Below, piece after piece: positions 34,016-47,576 of a stretch of 64,000 bases of DNA (position 1 is its first letter; each line of letters begins with the position of its first letter). The notes beneath the pieces were generated by a model. It worked only from the letters and a program-made list of their open reading frames with translations, had not been told where the DNA came from and ran no database searches. The position numbers and the translations under genes were made by a program. The stretch comes from Nannochloropsis salina CCMP1776 (taxonomy: Eukaryota > Sar > Eustigmatophyceae > Eustigmatales > Monodopsidaceae). The stretch is from contig SDOX01000128.1 in the NCBI GenBank assembly GCA_004565275.1, positions 62,839 through 126,838 on the forward strand, in the 5' to 3' direction.

Positions 34016-35685
34016 TCATACATCCTTGACGACGGAGACACTGCGGTTTTCCATCTCTCCCTTCCTAATATTGCTGTTGCCGTCAGCTTGGATGTCGACG
34101 TCCCTCTGCGACAAAGAGGAAGGCCTCCGGTCCACGTCCTCGTCATCGTCGCTGCTCTCAGGTTGAGAAGTGCTGGGGGACGTGGTGGAAGAGGAGCTGG
34201 AGTACGCGGAGGAAGAAAAGGAGAGGGAGCACAGAGGGGTGACGGGGGTGACGGGTTTCCGTGGGCCCTCGCTGTCGGCCTTTTTCTCGACAACCTCACC
34301 CTTCTCGCCGCCGGCATTGGGGTTAGGGAGCACGACCGGAGGGAGCTTAGGTTGCTGCGGGGGCGTGTCGGGCGCTTGTTTCAACCACCGAGGGCAGCCC
34401 ACGCCTCCGCGCCCGTTGGGAAGGAGCCAGGCCGTCGCCTTCTCTTTCAGGCGCAGCGTCTCGTTCGCCTCGTCGTACTCGAGGACGGAGGAGACCTCCT
34501 GCAGCGTTTTAACGATCTCCAAGTAGTCGGCCGCAAAGCTGGCCACGGTGGGGAAATTGCAAATGAACGCTAAGGGCACCCAGCCCTCCTCGTCGAGATG
34601 GGCACGAAGGTAAGTATCGCGACAAAGGTTGTCCACCGAGAAATAGTACTCGATCTGCTGCACCGCCATGGAGGCCAAATACTCGCGGGCCTCGAGCGCA
34701 TTCATGGTCATCAAACTGCTCCGGACCGCTGTGCCAATGTGAGCTGGCAGGTACTGTGGCTGCGGTCGGGGGAAGTACACGCCTTGCTGCTGGCGCGACG
34801 GAAGGGCCTGCGGGGAGTAAGCACCCGCCTGCTGCTGGTAGGAGTAATGCGGCTGCGATGCATTTCCATAAGGACCGTGGGGGTATCCCCCACGGCCTCG
34901 CCCCCGATACCCCCCCCCCCTCGACCTTGCAGAGCACGGCCCCCTCGAGCGCCCGACACGCTCCCTCCCCCGTTCCCACGCCCATGCCCAGTCCCTGCCC
35001 CCCTTCCGCCCGTCCCGACACCAGCACCAGGGGTCCCACGGCCTCCGCGGCCCTCGACGGGGTTCGTCCTACCGCCGTCTCCTTTTGGGTCCTCCCCCCG
35101 TTGCTTCGAGGCTGCCTTCTCCTCTGTTACTTTGCCCTCCCCCGATGCGCCCTTGTCACGCGCGCTGTCTCCGTCCACGCCTGCCTGTCCTTTCTGAACA
35201 CCTCCAACAAGTAAACTTGCAGTCGTGCTTGAACCTGCGGCCGCAGAGACCGCCTTCTTCTTCTTCTTCTTCTTGCCTGCCCCGGCCGGCTGAGCGTGTG
35301 TGTGCCCCATTGAAGGGCCCTGGACGCCAGGATTCCCTGCCTTTCCATCCGTCGAGTCGTTCCCACGCGTCACGGGCGACGTTTTGCCGCTGCATACGGT
35401 CGTGGTGGCGACGGTCGCCGTGTTCTTCTCATTGAGCGCCGACTGCGGTGGATCGGAGGCTACCGTGGGGGCGGACGGCAAGGCCTTAAAGCCTGGCTCT
35501 TTTTGCGGTGCCACTTCCTTGTTGACCGTGTCGACAGGCACACTTACATCAGAGCTGATGGTCGCGTGCTCGGTTGTCGTGTCCTTCTTGGTTGACTTCG
35601 CTGCATTCATTTCTTGAGCAAGAGGCTCCTCTTGGGAGTGCTTTGCGGGCTCCGTGGAGACCATTACCATTTTTGGTGATTCCAT
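34016..35685 (-). CDS. LARP1-like La-motif RNA-binding protein, frame interrupted at a G11 tract
   Basis: ATG at 35685 (MESPKMVMVSTEPAKH). Residues 1-260 are disordered with a KKKKKKK run and RGG-type repeats (GGRGAGTGHGRGNGGG). At window 34910-34920 there is a run of 11 C (G on the gene strand). Upstream the RGG region is open in one frame; downstream the continuing RGG/Tyr-Gln sequence (YRGRGRGGYPHGPYG, YSYQQQAGAYSPQ) and the La motif are in another, so the run is one short of, or two over, a multiple that keeps frame. The La motif reads AVQQIEYYFSVDNLCRD, YLRAHLDEEGWVPLAFICNF and is closest to LARP1. LARP1 proteins bind mRNA caps or poly(A) and control translation of ribosomal protein mRNAs. 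Ser-rich acidic tail. A basal error in the homopolymer is likelier than a real lesion. Confidence 0.88.
34910..34920 (-). repeat. G11 homopolymer at the LARP frame break
   Basis: Eleven identical bases. No GT-AG pair nearby joins the two frames in phase, which argues against a normal intron at this point. Confidence 0.85.
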
Positions 35686-37388
35686 TTTAGCTTTTGGACC
35701 GACCACGCTGGATTCTCAGCAACCTTGTTTATCCCTTTGAAAGACTTGTTTTTTCTTTTGTCGTAGATAAATCAGGATAGGCAAAGGTGCTTAAGCGGCT
35801 CGCAACGCTCGTTGTGAATGGCCCCCGAATTGCGCTCGTGGAAAAACGCGTTCACGTCCACACAAAAATGTGATGAATTAAAAACTTGGCACCCGTATCT
35901 GAAATTTTGAAGGAAATTTAGATATTGAAAGCAATGAGAAGACATACATCCTTTCCGTGGTAAATGAATAAACCAGGAGTGAAGGCACAACCGCTTGATC
36001 GAGATGATTTTCTGGGTTGCAGAGCTACACCACAAGTTGAGCTTCCTGAACAGCAGCAAAACGCAATACAAACACCAGAAAGCCCCGTACACGGAATTTT
36101 TACAACAAGGCAGAGTTAATAAAATGGATCCGAAATTATCTTCCCGAAGGACATTGAAATCTGATGCATGTGAATGAGGCATATCAGACTATCCTGATAC
36201 GTGAGCGGACATGGGAATTGAACGCCGATCAACCGCACGTTTGTTGGCCGCAGTTTGAGACCTGTTCGCTTTAATAATCTCTAGAACGTCGCACTCCAAA
36301 GCAATGTCATCAGAAGACCCCTTATCAGGGCCCAAACCCACACGGTCACGGAGCATAGACAAGGAAAACCTCAAAGGCATGGATTTGGATGGACGGTGTG
36401 TACGTAATCCTTATCCACGCTGACCGTTACCGAGCTTCTTCGATCCTCCGACGCCCCTGATGAGGGCACAGGACTTGATTAAGTGCTTTTCCTGAGAAAC
36501 GACACTGTGATGATGTTGTCTTTATTGCTTGAATGGAAACGACCTTGTGGCGAGTTTCCTCGCAGTGTGGTGAAAAACCTTGATTATGCACGCCATTTGC
36601 CCGAGGAGCGATCTGAGCATCCGAGCCCTCAACCGCTCGCTGAGGCATGTATTGATGCCCGTTGCCACTTGTACGAAAAGGCTCAAGATAGCATGCACGA
36701 GTAAATGAAAAATATGTAAAATAGGTCAGTATGGATAGACTGTACTCGCGATAATTGCATGAAAGAGCGTTAGAAGTTAATGGCCGATAGATGAGGTCAG
36801 GCGTGCGATTAAGCCTACAGGCAAAGTGCTGAATTCTTTTCATGAAGCAGCCTTTTTCATTAAAAATACATATAATCGATAAAAATCTAAGCAAGATAAG
36901 ACTGTCTGGAGAACACGCCAATACCTCATGCCTTCTAACTTCATGTGATGCATTGTCTCGGGTGATGTGGGCCGATAAAAATCTAAGCAAGAGAAGACTG
37001 TCTGGAGAACAAGCCAATACCTCATGCCTTCTAACTTCATGTGATGGATTGTCTCGGGGGATGTGGGCAGACTCATACTCTGACTGGCTTTCCCAAGTCA
37101 GCAAAGACTAAGAAATAGAAACATTTCACAGCTTGCGCCCCTATATAAGATTTTTTCGTTGTAACATATACCAGTTTACGTATCGCTGAAACCTACAGGC
37201 CCGTTCATGCTTCCACATTCGTTTCAGTCGTTTAGCCTCCAATCTTCCGTGCTGTTAGGCCTTCTCCCTCTTTTTCCCCCTCCTTTTTCTTTCCAAACTC
37301 CTTGCAATGACGACGAGTACATTTTCTAAGTGGAAATTTCCCTTGAAAAGTATCTCGAGTTTCTGTCCTGCGTCAGCGATTTCCAATT
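35686..37388. other. 1.7-kb spacer with a 96-bp tandem duplication
   Basis: Region between the LARP start and the phytoene desaturase stop. AT-richer, no supported gene. The right half holds the tandem duplication described separately, then the phytoene desaturase 3' UTR. Confidence 0.45.
36877..37068. repeat. Two tandem 96-bp copies
   Basis: Copy 1 is 36877-36972 and copy 2 is 36973-37068, both starting CGATAAAAATCTAAGCAAGA. I count four differences in 96 positions. Both copies stay open in the same frame as each other (96 is divisible by 3), but the translated sequence resembles nothing I know. Confidence 0.93.
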
Positions 37389-39623
<2,235 letters not shown>

Positions 39624-40300
39624 TGTCGATGCAACTTGACGATGAAAAACTCAACCCCTCCAACAAATGTATGCCTTGCCTGTTCCCAGACGAAATGCAA
39701 GGGCACTATGAGGAAAGAGGGCACGGATCGGTGTGCACGGGAATGGAGGCACGGGTTTGCGACTTTCAACACGCACGCACAAGCCTCCCCGCCAGCTCGC
39801 TCTCCCCCTCCCACGCCATGATAGCATTAATTCGACAACGGTCCATGCACCGTGCTTGCCCGCCTTCTCTTCCATGCATTTTATCCATGCGTCATGCTTG
39901 TATCCGGAGGCTTCCACATCGGCTCGACCTTTTTGGTCGCTGTGTATTGCAAAGTAGCCCAGTCTGCTCGAGCCAGCTCGCTTTCCCTTCAATTTGGTGG
40001 GGCTCTTTGCCTCCTCCCCTCCCTCTGGCACTGCCGGTAGCCTGCCCGGCAAATCCACAAAAGAACACAACCTTCGATACCAGTCCGGCCTCGATGTTAT
40101 TTTCCATGCAGTTCGCCTATTTCATGCCATTTGCGACCTTCTTCTTAGGCACAGGTCGATTCGCAAGTGTTGTTGGAATCGTTGCCTCCTGCATACCGCA
40201 GGACGTGCTGGCGGCAGCGGCGTTGATCCTGTAGGTGGCTACATTGTGCCTCGCCTTTGGTCGATATCCTCCACCGTGATTGAAGAAGGGGCGAAGGAGG
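39624..40300. promoter_or_regulatory. Bidirectional promoter region between PDS and the ELF4-like gene
   Basis: About 680 bases, no supported gene (a long + strand frame here has no coding character). It must contain the promoters of both genes. Light or clock elements cannot be identified with confidence by eye. Confidence 0.5.
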
Positions 40301-40990
40301 ATGGAGGGGGAGGCTGTTAACAACACGAGCAACGAGACCGCGAGTCCGGGGAAAGTGGAGTACAATGCGGTCGAATGGGGGGATAAGCTGGCCGGTCTTG
40401 ACGCCTTAGTCAGTCAGGTCGAGCAACCACTGCATCAAGATAGATTTCAAAAAGTTCAGGTTTGTTGATCTTTCGTGGGCGTATGGCTGGGAGTAGACAG
40501 CGCATGTCGGTTTTGACCGCCCAACGTGTCTGAAGTGGGAGAGCACTCCACATACCCCAAGGTAATTTCTGCTTCTCACTCCCTCCTTGCGTCCTCCTCG
40601 TGCAGGGGCTGTTGAAAAAGAACAACGAGCTTATTGTCCAAGTCATGGAGCAACAGCGAGAGGCCTCCGAGGCACCTATTCAGCCAACAGCCAAGGAAGC
40701 GGGAAACGAGGAAGGAGGAGGGGAAGAGACGGGCGAGGTCAAAAAAGAGGGAAACACTGGTGCAGCGCAACAGGCAGCGTTGCATAAATGTGCGCTCATG
40801 ATCAAAGAGTTGAATGACAACTTGACCCAGGTAAGGATCAGCGAAGGCAGCCTTGAATGGTGCAGATGGGCAGAGGCGCCTTGATCTCACAAGAGGCCTG
40901 ATGGGCGCATACGCTGACGTGGTACCCTGAAACACACGACAGGTGTACGATGTATACGCAGCATTGCAGCCTACCAAGGACGAGAAGTGA
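40301..40990 (+). CDS. Small ELF4-domain (DUF1313) protein
   Basis: Exons 40301-40459, 40606-40830, 40943-40990, all phase 0, give 143 residues. The two halves of the EARLY FLOWERING 4 domain are visible: RFQKVQGLLKKNNELIVQVM matches the plant FxQVQxxLDxNRxLIQQVN helix, and CALMIKELNDNLTQVYDVYA matches NVxLIxELNxNIxKVVxLYx. Between them is a Gly/Glu-rich insertion of about 45 residues absent from plant ELF4. In plants ELF4 is a helical hairpin that joins ELF3 and LUX in the evening complex of the circadian clock. Whether this alga uses it so is unknown. No signal peptide. Its gene is divergent from PDS. The splice sites are clean and the last exon codes only 15 residues. Confidence 0.75.
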
Positions 40991-41518
40991 GGAGGATGGC
41001 GGGCATGGAGGCCTGAGAAAGGGGAAGGAGGGAGCCGTGCGGGGGGGGCGCGGATGGGCAGTGTCGGTGTGGGCAGAGCGTGGGGATGATGTGTAGAAGA
41101 AAGTAAAAACGAATTTCCGACGTTTTCGATGCATCCGGGCCCAGGAGAAGCAAAAACGGCAGAAGAAAAAGGTGGCTAAACCACCCGGAAAAGCCTCTCC
41201 AAAGTCCTCGCGGGGGTCCTCAGTACTCATCTGGCAGGCCTCCTCACATCCTTTTCTTTCCTTCTCTCCATGATTCCCCTACCTGCCTTCCACCTCTCAG
41301 CCCAACCCAACCCCCGTTCCCCCCAACTTCCACCCCTCCTCCTCTTCTACTCGCTCGTCAAGCCTCCTTTCACTTTCTTCCTCCCTCCGTCCTGGCCCCT
41401 CTGCCTCCCCCCCCCCCATAGACCATCCCCCTCCCTCCCTCCATGCCTCCCCGCTCTCCCTTCCCCTATTCCCGCCCCAGAGCCCCCGCGCCGACTTGGA
41501 AAGTCACGCCCCACCCCC
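40991..41518. other. Convergent spacer between ELF4-like and ZIP genes
   Basis: About 530 bases; the right half is strongly C/T-rich. No supported gene; 3' UTRs. Confidence 0.45.
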
Positions 41519-42724
41519 CTAAGCCTCCTCCTTTAAATACACCTGAACAGCCATCATCGCCGCGAATGAGAGGGCCCCCACCCCCCCCGTCACCAGCATG
41601 GACGCCGTGTCCTCCACGGCGTCCGCCAGGAGCTCGAAGATCGCCACCCAGAGCATGGCGCCGGCGGCGAAGCCCAGGCCAACAGGGAGGAAGGGGATGA
41701 ATGACTCAACAAAGCAATAGGCAGGCACAGCCATCAGGGGCTGGGGGAGGGAGGTGAAGATGGACCAGAGGGCGGTTTTCCATTTGTTCACGCCCTTGGG
41801 CACCAGGACCAGGGCGACGGCCAGGCCTTCCGGGACGTTGTGGACCGCGAGGGTCAGGGAGATGAAGACCCCGAGCTTGGCGCCCTTGTCCCCGCCGAAG
41901 GAGACGCCGATGCCCACCCCCTCCGTGAAGGAGTGCAGGGTCATGACGAAGATGAGGAGGAGGACCTTGCGCGCCTCCAAGCCATCCAAGCCCGCCACCT
42001 TCACGTCCTCGTGCTGGTCGAGCAGGCGTTTGGTGGAGACGATGAAGAGGAGCCCGCCCAGGAGGCCCAGAAGGACGCGGACGGCCTGGGGGACGAGGCA
42101 GGGGCCGTGGTGGAGGACGTAGGCAGAGTCGTCCAGGGCCATGCCCTCATAGACGAGGCTCGAGCTCGCCGCCAGCATCATCCCGGCCGCGCAGGCGTTG
42201 GAGACGCCCAGCCACCACTTGTTCATCTCGGTCACCACCGCGAAGGGCAGAGTTCCCAGGCCTGTGGACAGGGCGGTGATCCACCCGAAGTACCACACGT
42301 GCCACAAGCTCATGCCGGCCTCCCCGATGGCGAGGCCGGAGCCTGGATAGGTGGCGTGGCTGATGTACACCAGACCGGCTATTATCGCGTAGTGCCAGAA
42401 GGAGAGGGTGTCGTTGGTCAGGTGTGACACGGGGGAATGGCCCTTGTGGAGGGAGGACGAGGACGCGGTGGAGACCTCCCCCAACGCCTGGGGGCGGCCT
42501 TTGCCATTCACCGCGCTCGACCCAGATCCGAGGTGACTTGTGCTATTACTATTACCACAGGCACTGCCAGCATCGCGGGGAAGGGCGGCTTGGTGGTGAC
42601 CGTTGGAGGTGGAGGAGGAAGGAGGGGGGGGGGACGTGGAGACCACGTGATGGGCTTTCCTAGCACGTGCATTCCGACTTGGAGGGTTGTTTTCAGCCGG
42701 CGACTTCAACGCTGCTGCTGCCAT
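41519..42724 (-). CDS. ZIP-family metal (zinc) transporter
   Basis: Single-exon frame, 401 residues from the ATG at 42724. Residues 1-105 are polar and His/Ser-rich (cytosolic or leader). Then about eight membrane helices: FWHYAIIAGLVYISHATYPG ... VLLGLLGGLLFIVST ... VLLLIFVMTLHSFTEGVGIG ... VFISLTLAVHNVPEGLAVAL. The ZIP metal site is complete: HSFTEG in helix IV and HNVPEG in helix V. The order and the short loop 3-4 with LDQHEDVKV place it near the GufA/ZTP29 type rather than plant IRT-type ZIPs. It would carry Zn2+ or a similar cation into the cytosol, perhaps from an organelle. No adjacent gene suggests its location. Confidence 0.9.
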   Translation of the reverse strand: MAAAALKSPAENNPPSRNARARKAHHVVSTSPPPPSSSTSNGHHQAALPRDAGSACGNSNSTSHLGSGSSAVNGKGRPQALGEVSTASSSSLHKGHSPVSHLTNDTLSFWHYAIIAGLVYISHATYPGSGLAIGEAGMSLWHVWYFGWITALSTGLGTLPFAVVTEMNKWWLGVSNACAAGMMLAASSSLVYEGMALDDSAYVLHHGPCLVPQAVRVLLGLLGGLLFIVSTKRLLDQHEDVKVAGLDGLEARKVLLLIFVMTLHSFTEGVGIGVSFGGDKGAKLGVFISLTLAVHNVPEGLAVALVLVPKGVNKWKTALWSIFTSLPQPLMAVPAYCFVESFIPFLPVGLGFAAGAMLWVAIFELLADAVEDTASMLVTGGVGALSFAAMMAVQVYLKEEA

Positions 42725-43536
42725 ATTGGACTTGGCCACGGCGTCCCGCCGTTGTCCACTTGAACGTGTTTGAACCGTGGTTTAAGAGCGAATGTATGCT
42801 ACAACAAAATGCTTGCAGGGCACAGGCCGGGTACAATAAGAAGCACCGTCTGCTTTTATCCTGCTGGCACCACACTCGCGCCGCTTGGAGTAGATATAAT
42901 GCGTCAGTACAGGTGTTCTTGGTATAGTCCCTTCTTGTACACTCCTGTGGCTCTCCAATTACTGTTGCAACGCGCCCTGAAGGTCAGGTTGATGTACGAT
43001 ACAATAGCAGGAGGTCGTGAGGCGGAGAGACGTTGGAAAAAAAGGGGTCTATGTTTGGAGACGTGCGAGCCAGGGATGTGATCCAAGCAAATGTTGTGTC
43101 GCTATACATATGTGTGCGCCATAGTATGCACCCTCCCCGTCGTTTTCCATCTCCCACTCATGTTGCACGACGGAGCCGCTGAGAGCCCCTCATCGTGAAA
43201 AGGGGAAAGAGCTTTTGAAAGTGACAGAGCTCGCGTGTTAAATAATCTTTCCTGCAAAAGCTTTCATCAAGCGCAACGCCCGATGTTTATCGACATACCA
43301 TGTCCACAATTACATGTTTGTGAGGACGCGTGCCTTCCATGCACGGATCTCGCCATTGCAGGAGCAGGAAGAGTCGCAGTATCCAGAAACTCCGGGTATC
43401 ATCGGTGTACTCCCCACGCCTACCGCAGTTGCACCTAAGAGGCACGGCTGCATGCATCTCTCAAAAATCCTCTGAATATTAACACAAGGTCAATTGCCGT
43501 CGAATTGTATTTGATTTTCCTTCGTGGGTTATATAA
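42725..43536. other. 0.8-kb spacer between ZIP and VPS18 genes
   Basis: No supported gene. Left part is ZIP promoter, right part VPS18 3' UTR. Confidence 0.45.
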
Positions 43537-46500
43537 TTACATGATCTCCCATTCTTCCGCCTCGGCTTTCGCTTCCTCGCCCTCCCCCACCAAGGGCTTA
43601 TCTATCGATCGAATCATCACATCTCCGCAGAAGGGACATTCCGCGGCAAGGTATCCGTCGATCTCTCCTTGAAGAGCTTCAACCTGCGCCGCTTTCCGTT
43701 GACTCATCTTTCCTCCCGTTCCTCTTACCCCTCCTCCTATGCCCTCGTTGAAGCCGAAGTACTCTGCGGCGAGCTGCTCTTGCAGTGCTTGAACAGCGCG
43801 CCGCTGAGATGTATTCAGATAGGGAAGGATATGGTGCGCGAGACACGTCGCGTGAAAGGCGTGCTGGCAAGGAAAGACGTAGAATTGATGCGCAAACACC
43901 GATGTACGACACAAATCACAGCGTTGCGAGTTGGCGATCGACAAATGCCGTCCTCGGAGGGCAGCGACCGCCGACTCCATCTCCACGGTAGACTGCGCAA
44001 GCTCCTCCATCTCCTGCTTCAAGCCTTGGATGGTGGATGAGTACTGGGAGAGGGAGTCGCAAATCTTTTCCTTGAAGGCATCGATGGTGGTAAAGTCGGG
44101 AAAGAAAGGAATGAGGTCCTCCACGGTCAGAACTGCGCTCTCATCCAACAGGCGCATGGCTTCCGCGGGCGAGGCCTTTCCCACCTCGATCACATGCCGG
44201 GCGATCAGTTGCCACAAAGGCTTGCGCAGCGCCTCCCCCCCTTCTTCCACCCCTGACCCGGGGGCATGCGTCCTGCAGGGAGCAGACGCCGCGTACCCCC
44301 CCTCTCCCCCTCCCCGCGGCGGCTTATCCGCCTGCTCCTTGGCCAGCGCCACGTCCCCGTCCCGCAAGGCCAGGGCCACCGCCTCTTGGAACCTGCCCAT
44401 GCAGGAATACAAATACACGCACGACCGAGTCCGACGGTGCATGGAGCAGACCAACAGGGCGTACTGGAGGTCGAGGGTAGGGGTGACAAGGGAGTGCGCG
44501 GGGGTGGCGGCCCGCCCTCCCCCCCGCCCTCCCCCCCGCCCTCGCCCATCCTCCTCCATCCCCGAAGTCCAGACAGGGGCATGGGTCTGGAGGAAGTCGA
44601 GGAGTTTCTCTTCCTTCTCGTCCGTGGTAGCGTACAGCTGGAGGAGGTAGTTGGGGAGGATCGCCGACACGGAGGAGGAGGGCAAGAGGGAAGAGTGCTG
44701 GCGATGGGAGGACGCAGGCTGCGAGGAGGAAGCGACGCAATGCTCCAGAAATTGAGTCCCCAACTCCCTTACCTCCGCAGCCTCGCTCTCCGTCCGCGGT
44801 TCCCCTGGTCCCTGTCCCTGTTTGCGGGGGGAGGGAGGGACCGAGGTCGTGGGGGAGGACAGGGCGATGTGCTTGGCTAAGGCCGGCAAGAGCCGGACCG
44901 GATCCAACCCAGGGGTCTTCATCCAGGCCCGGAGCGTCCTTAGAGGCGCCGCGTCCATGAGCGTGTGCGCATATTTGTGGAACAAGCCCTCGACGCGCTC
45001 CGAGGCCGCCTCCTCCAACAGCTGCAGGGCCGGGCCGTACTCGCCCTCCCCCACGTGGAAGGCCACCACCCGCTCCAAGTCATCGATCAGGGTAGCGAAC
45101 AGGAGCATCTCCCGCTTCCGCCCGTGGCTCCCCAGGGCCTGGTAGGTGGCGGCGGGATGGATCCGCAGGTCCTCGACATGGGCCCGTAGGAAGGCCTGGA
45201 ACTCCTCCACCGTCCTCCCCACCTCCTCCTCCTCCTCCGGGCTTTGCCTTCCCCGCCCCGTCCCCTCCAACACGGCCAGGCGCTTTAAGTACATCTCCAT
45301 CAGCCACGTGCAGAGCATCACCCGCTGCGTTTTGTATTCGCCGCCCTCCCTCCCGTCCTCCCCCCCTCCCTCGCCGGCTTGAAAGCGCGCTAGCCTCTCC
45401 AACAGGTACACCTTCAGAGCCTCCTCCTCTCCCACGTCCACAAATTTGAGGGCGATCTCCTCGAAAGACTTCCCGACCGGACCCCCTTCCTTCCCGCCGC
45501 CCCTTCCCGGGGGCAGCTTCGCATAACACCGGGCAGCAAGTTCGTATTCCTTGGCTCGAAAGAAATAAGCCGCTTGGGCTGCGTCGACGACGGCCCTGGA
45601 GGCGGCGTCCTTGCAGTACCTGTAGGCCACGTCGAACCTCCTGGCCGGATCCAGGGAGGCCGGGGAGGGGGAGGGTAGCAAGGCCCTTTCCAGGTAGAGG
45701 CGCCAGACGTCCCGATCCTCTTGGTCGGGAAGGAAGACGATTTGGAAGAGGGAATGGGGGGTGGGAAGCCAGAAGCTTCCCTGCACTGGGTCATGGAGGA
45801 GAGGGAGAGGCGAAGCCTCCTCGATGGGCAGGTGTTGAACCTGGGTAAGGGGAGAGAGGGTTAGGAAAAGCGCGTTCAGAGCCTAGGGCGCGACAGAGGA
45901 CACGCCGCGCAAGGCTTGCGGGCTATCCCGCATATAGGCCGTAGGAAGCAAAGACTGCCACATACCTGCTGCCCACTCAGTCGCGACACTATTTGGAGCC
46001 GCCCCGGGAAGAGTAAGAGGAAGTGGAATTCGGTTAAGGCCAAAGAGAGGGGGAGGCTACCCGCCCCCTGTCCGACCCCGCCGTTCCCCCCGCCCCCGCT
46101 GCCACGCCGCCGACGCCCCGGAGAGCTCTTTCCCCCCCCCCGCCCTCCTTGGCTCCACTGCACAGTCCCCATCGGCTTTCCGTCCGGCCCCAGGTACTCC
46201 GTGAGGGCCGCCTCCGTGATCAAGCTCTCCAGGGAGGAAGGAGGGGGCCGGAGGGTCAACTTCCCGTGATATAGCCCGGCTTCCGTGGTCAACGCCAAGG
46301 ACTCCACCGTCCTTCTTCTCCGCCCGCCACCACTACTTTCCCCTGGGCGAAAGCAGCGAAGCTCTACCGACGTAAAGGAGGCGCTTCCCCCCAGGTCTTG
46401 AAACGAGAGGCTACTGGCCTCTCGGTGGCTGGCAAAGAGCGCCTCAAAAGAGGGGCCGCCCATAAATTTGTACAGACGCACGGGCCCCGAGGTCGCAGCC

Positions 46501-47576
46501 AAGACAAGACGCTGCCGGCCCTCGGGAGGAGTCGAGCCGCCCCCCCCGACGCCTGACTCGGCCAGCCCTCCTTCCCTCCCTCCCCCTCCCTCCACGGTCT
46601 CCACGACCAGGCTCCGTATCGGGAGGGGGTCTTCCAAGGCGTGCACTTTCTTTAAATTCGGCCCCTGCGGATCCGAACCACTTCCGCCCGCGCCGCCACT
46701 ATTACTAGCTGAGCTGCTGCTCCCTCCTAGCCCCTTGTCGGCCCCCAGGCCCCGCTCCAACACGGTTTCAAAGAACTCCCCGCGGTTACTACCAAGCAGT
46801 ATCGAGCGCGTGCTACTCTCGCTCCCGTACACTGTATCGAAGGCCACCGCCTCCACCACTATCCCGTGCCATTTATGGAGTCGGCTAAAGCTGTGGGCCC
46901 GGGCGTGCAGGTAGAAATGCTCCGCGGCCCGGGTGCTGACGAGCAGGTGGCTGCCCGTGGGGTCTAAAAAGATTTTGTACACCCCGCTGTTGCTCGGCGT
47001 GCTGGCGCTGCCCCCCCTCCTCTTGTGGTTGCCCAAGGCATGAAGAGGCGTAGATGTCGCGGAGGGTAAGGGGATGACTTGCGGTTCGAAAGTGCCAGTC
47101 AGCCCCCAACGGATGAACTTGGCGTTTGAGAGGCATAGAACCACGACTCCATTTCGCACTGCCACATGCTCAATAGTGACCTGGTCCTGCTGAGTACGGC
47201 TCGCGACACCGGTGGCTGTCGTTGAAGTCAGGGAACTGTGAAAGGATGAGGTACTCGCAGGAGCATTTGCTGCGGTCGAAGGCTTTATCAGTGTGTTTGT
47301 TGAAGCACCGGCAGCTGCGAGCACCGCGGACATGTCGATACGACGCAATGAAAATATGTCATTTAAATGCACAAAGGATGATCCTGCGTCGTCATCGTGT
47401 TCTGATCCTCGTTCCCGTCTTCGGACTGCAACATTCCTGCGACTGGGAGAGTTTTGGTGCAAAGCATCCCCATCGCCACCTGAAGTTAACAAACTGCCTT
47501 GTTGATAGATGCCACTGCTGCCGCCGCTCGTGGGAGCTGTAGCGCTTGTCGTCTCCCAGTGCTCGAAGACGTCCAT
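43537..47576 (-). CDS. VPS18: VPS18/PEP3, RING-tipped core subunit of HOPS and CORVET
   Basis: Exons 47576-45966 and 45840-43537 join in phase 0 to 1304 residues (human 973). Exon 1 carries the Pep3/Vps18 beta-propeller (TIEHVAVRNGVVVLCLSNAK, KIFLDPTGSHLLVSTRAAEH, ILLGSNRGEFFETVL); the extra length is Ser/Gly-rich insertions. Exon 2 has the alpha-solenoid (LGTQFLEHCVAS, VYLYSCMGRFQEAVALALRD, LTVEDLIPFFPDFTTIDAFK), a short coiled coil and the C-terminal RING-H2: CDLCRTSVF, FPCQHAFHATCLAHH and CPFCGDVMI. VPS18 is shared by CORVET and HOPS, which tether early and late endosome/vacuole membranes. The start at 47576 (MDVFEHWETT) was preferred to the Met at 47636 because the upstream 20 residues are atypically hydrophobic. 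Confidence 0.95.

Noticed and set aside
36200-36420. Possible tRNA around GGGAATTGAACGCCG
   Set aside because: Only the T-loop-like core is present; stems do not form.
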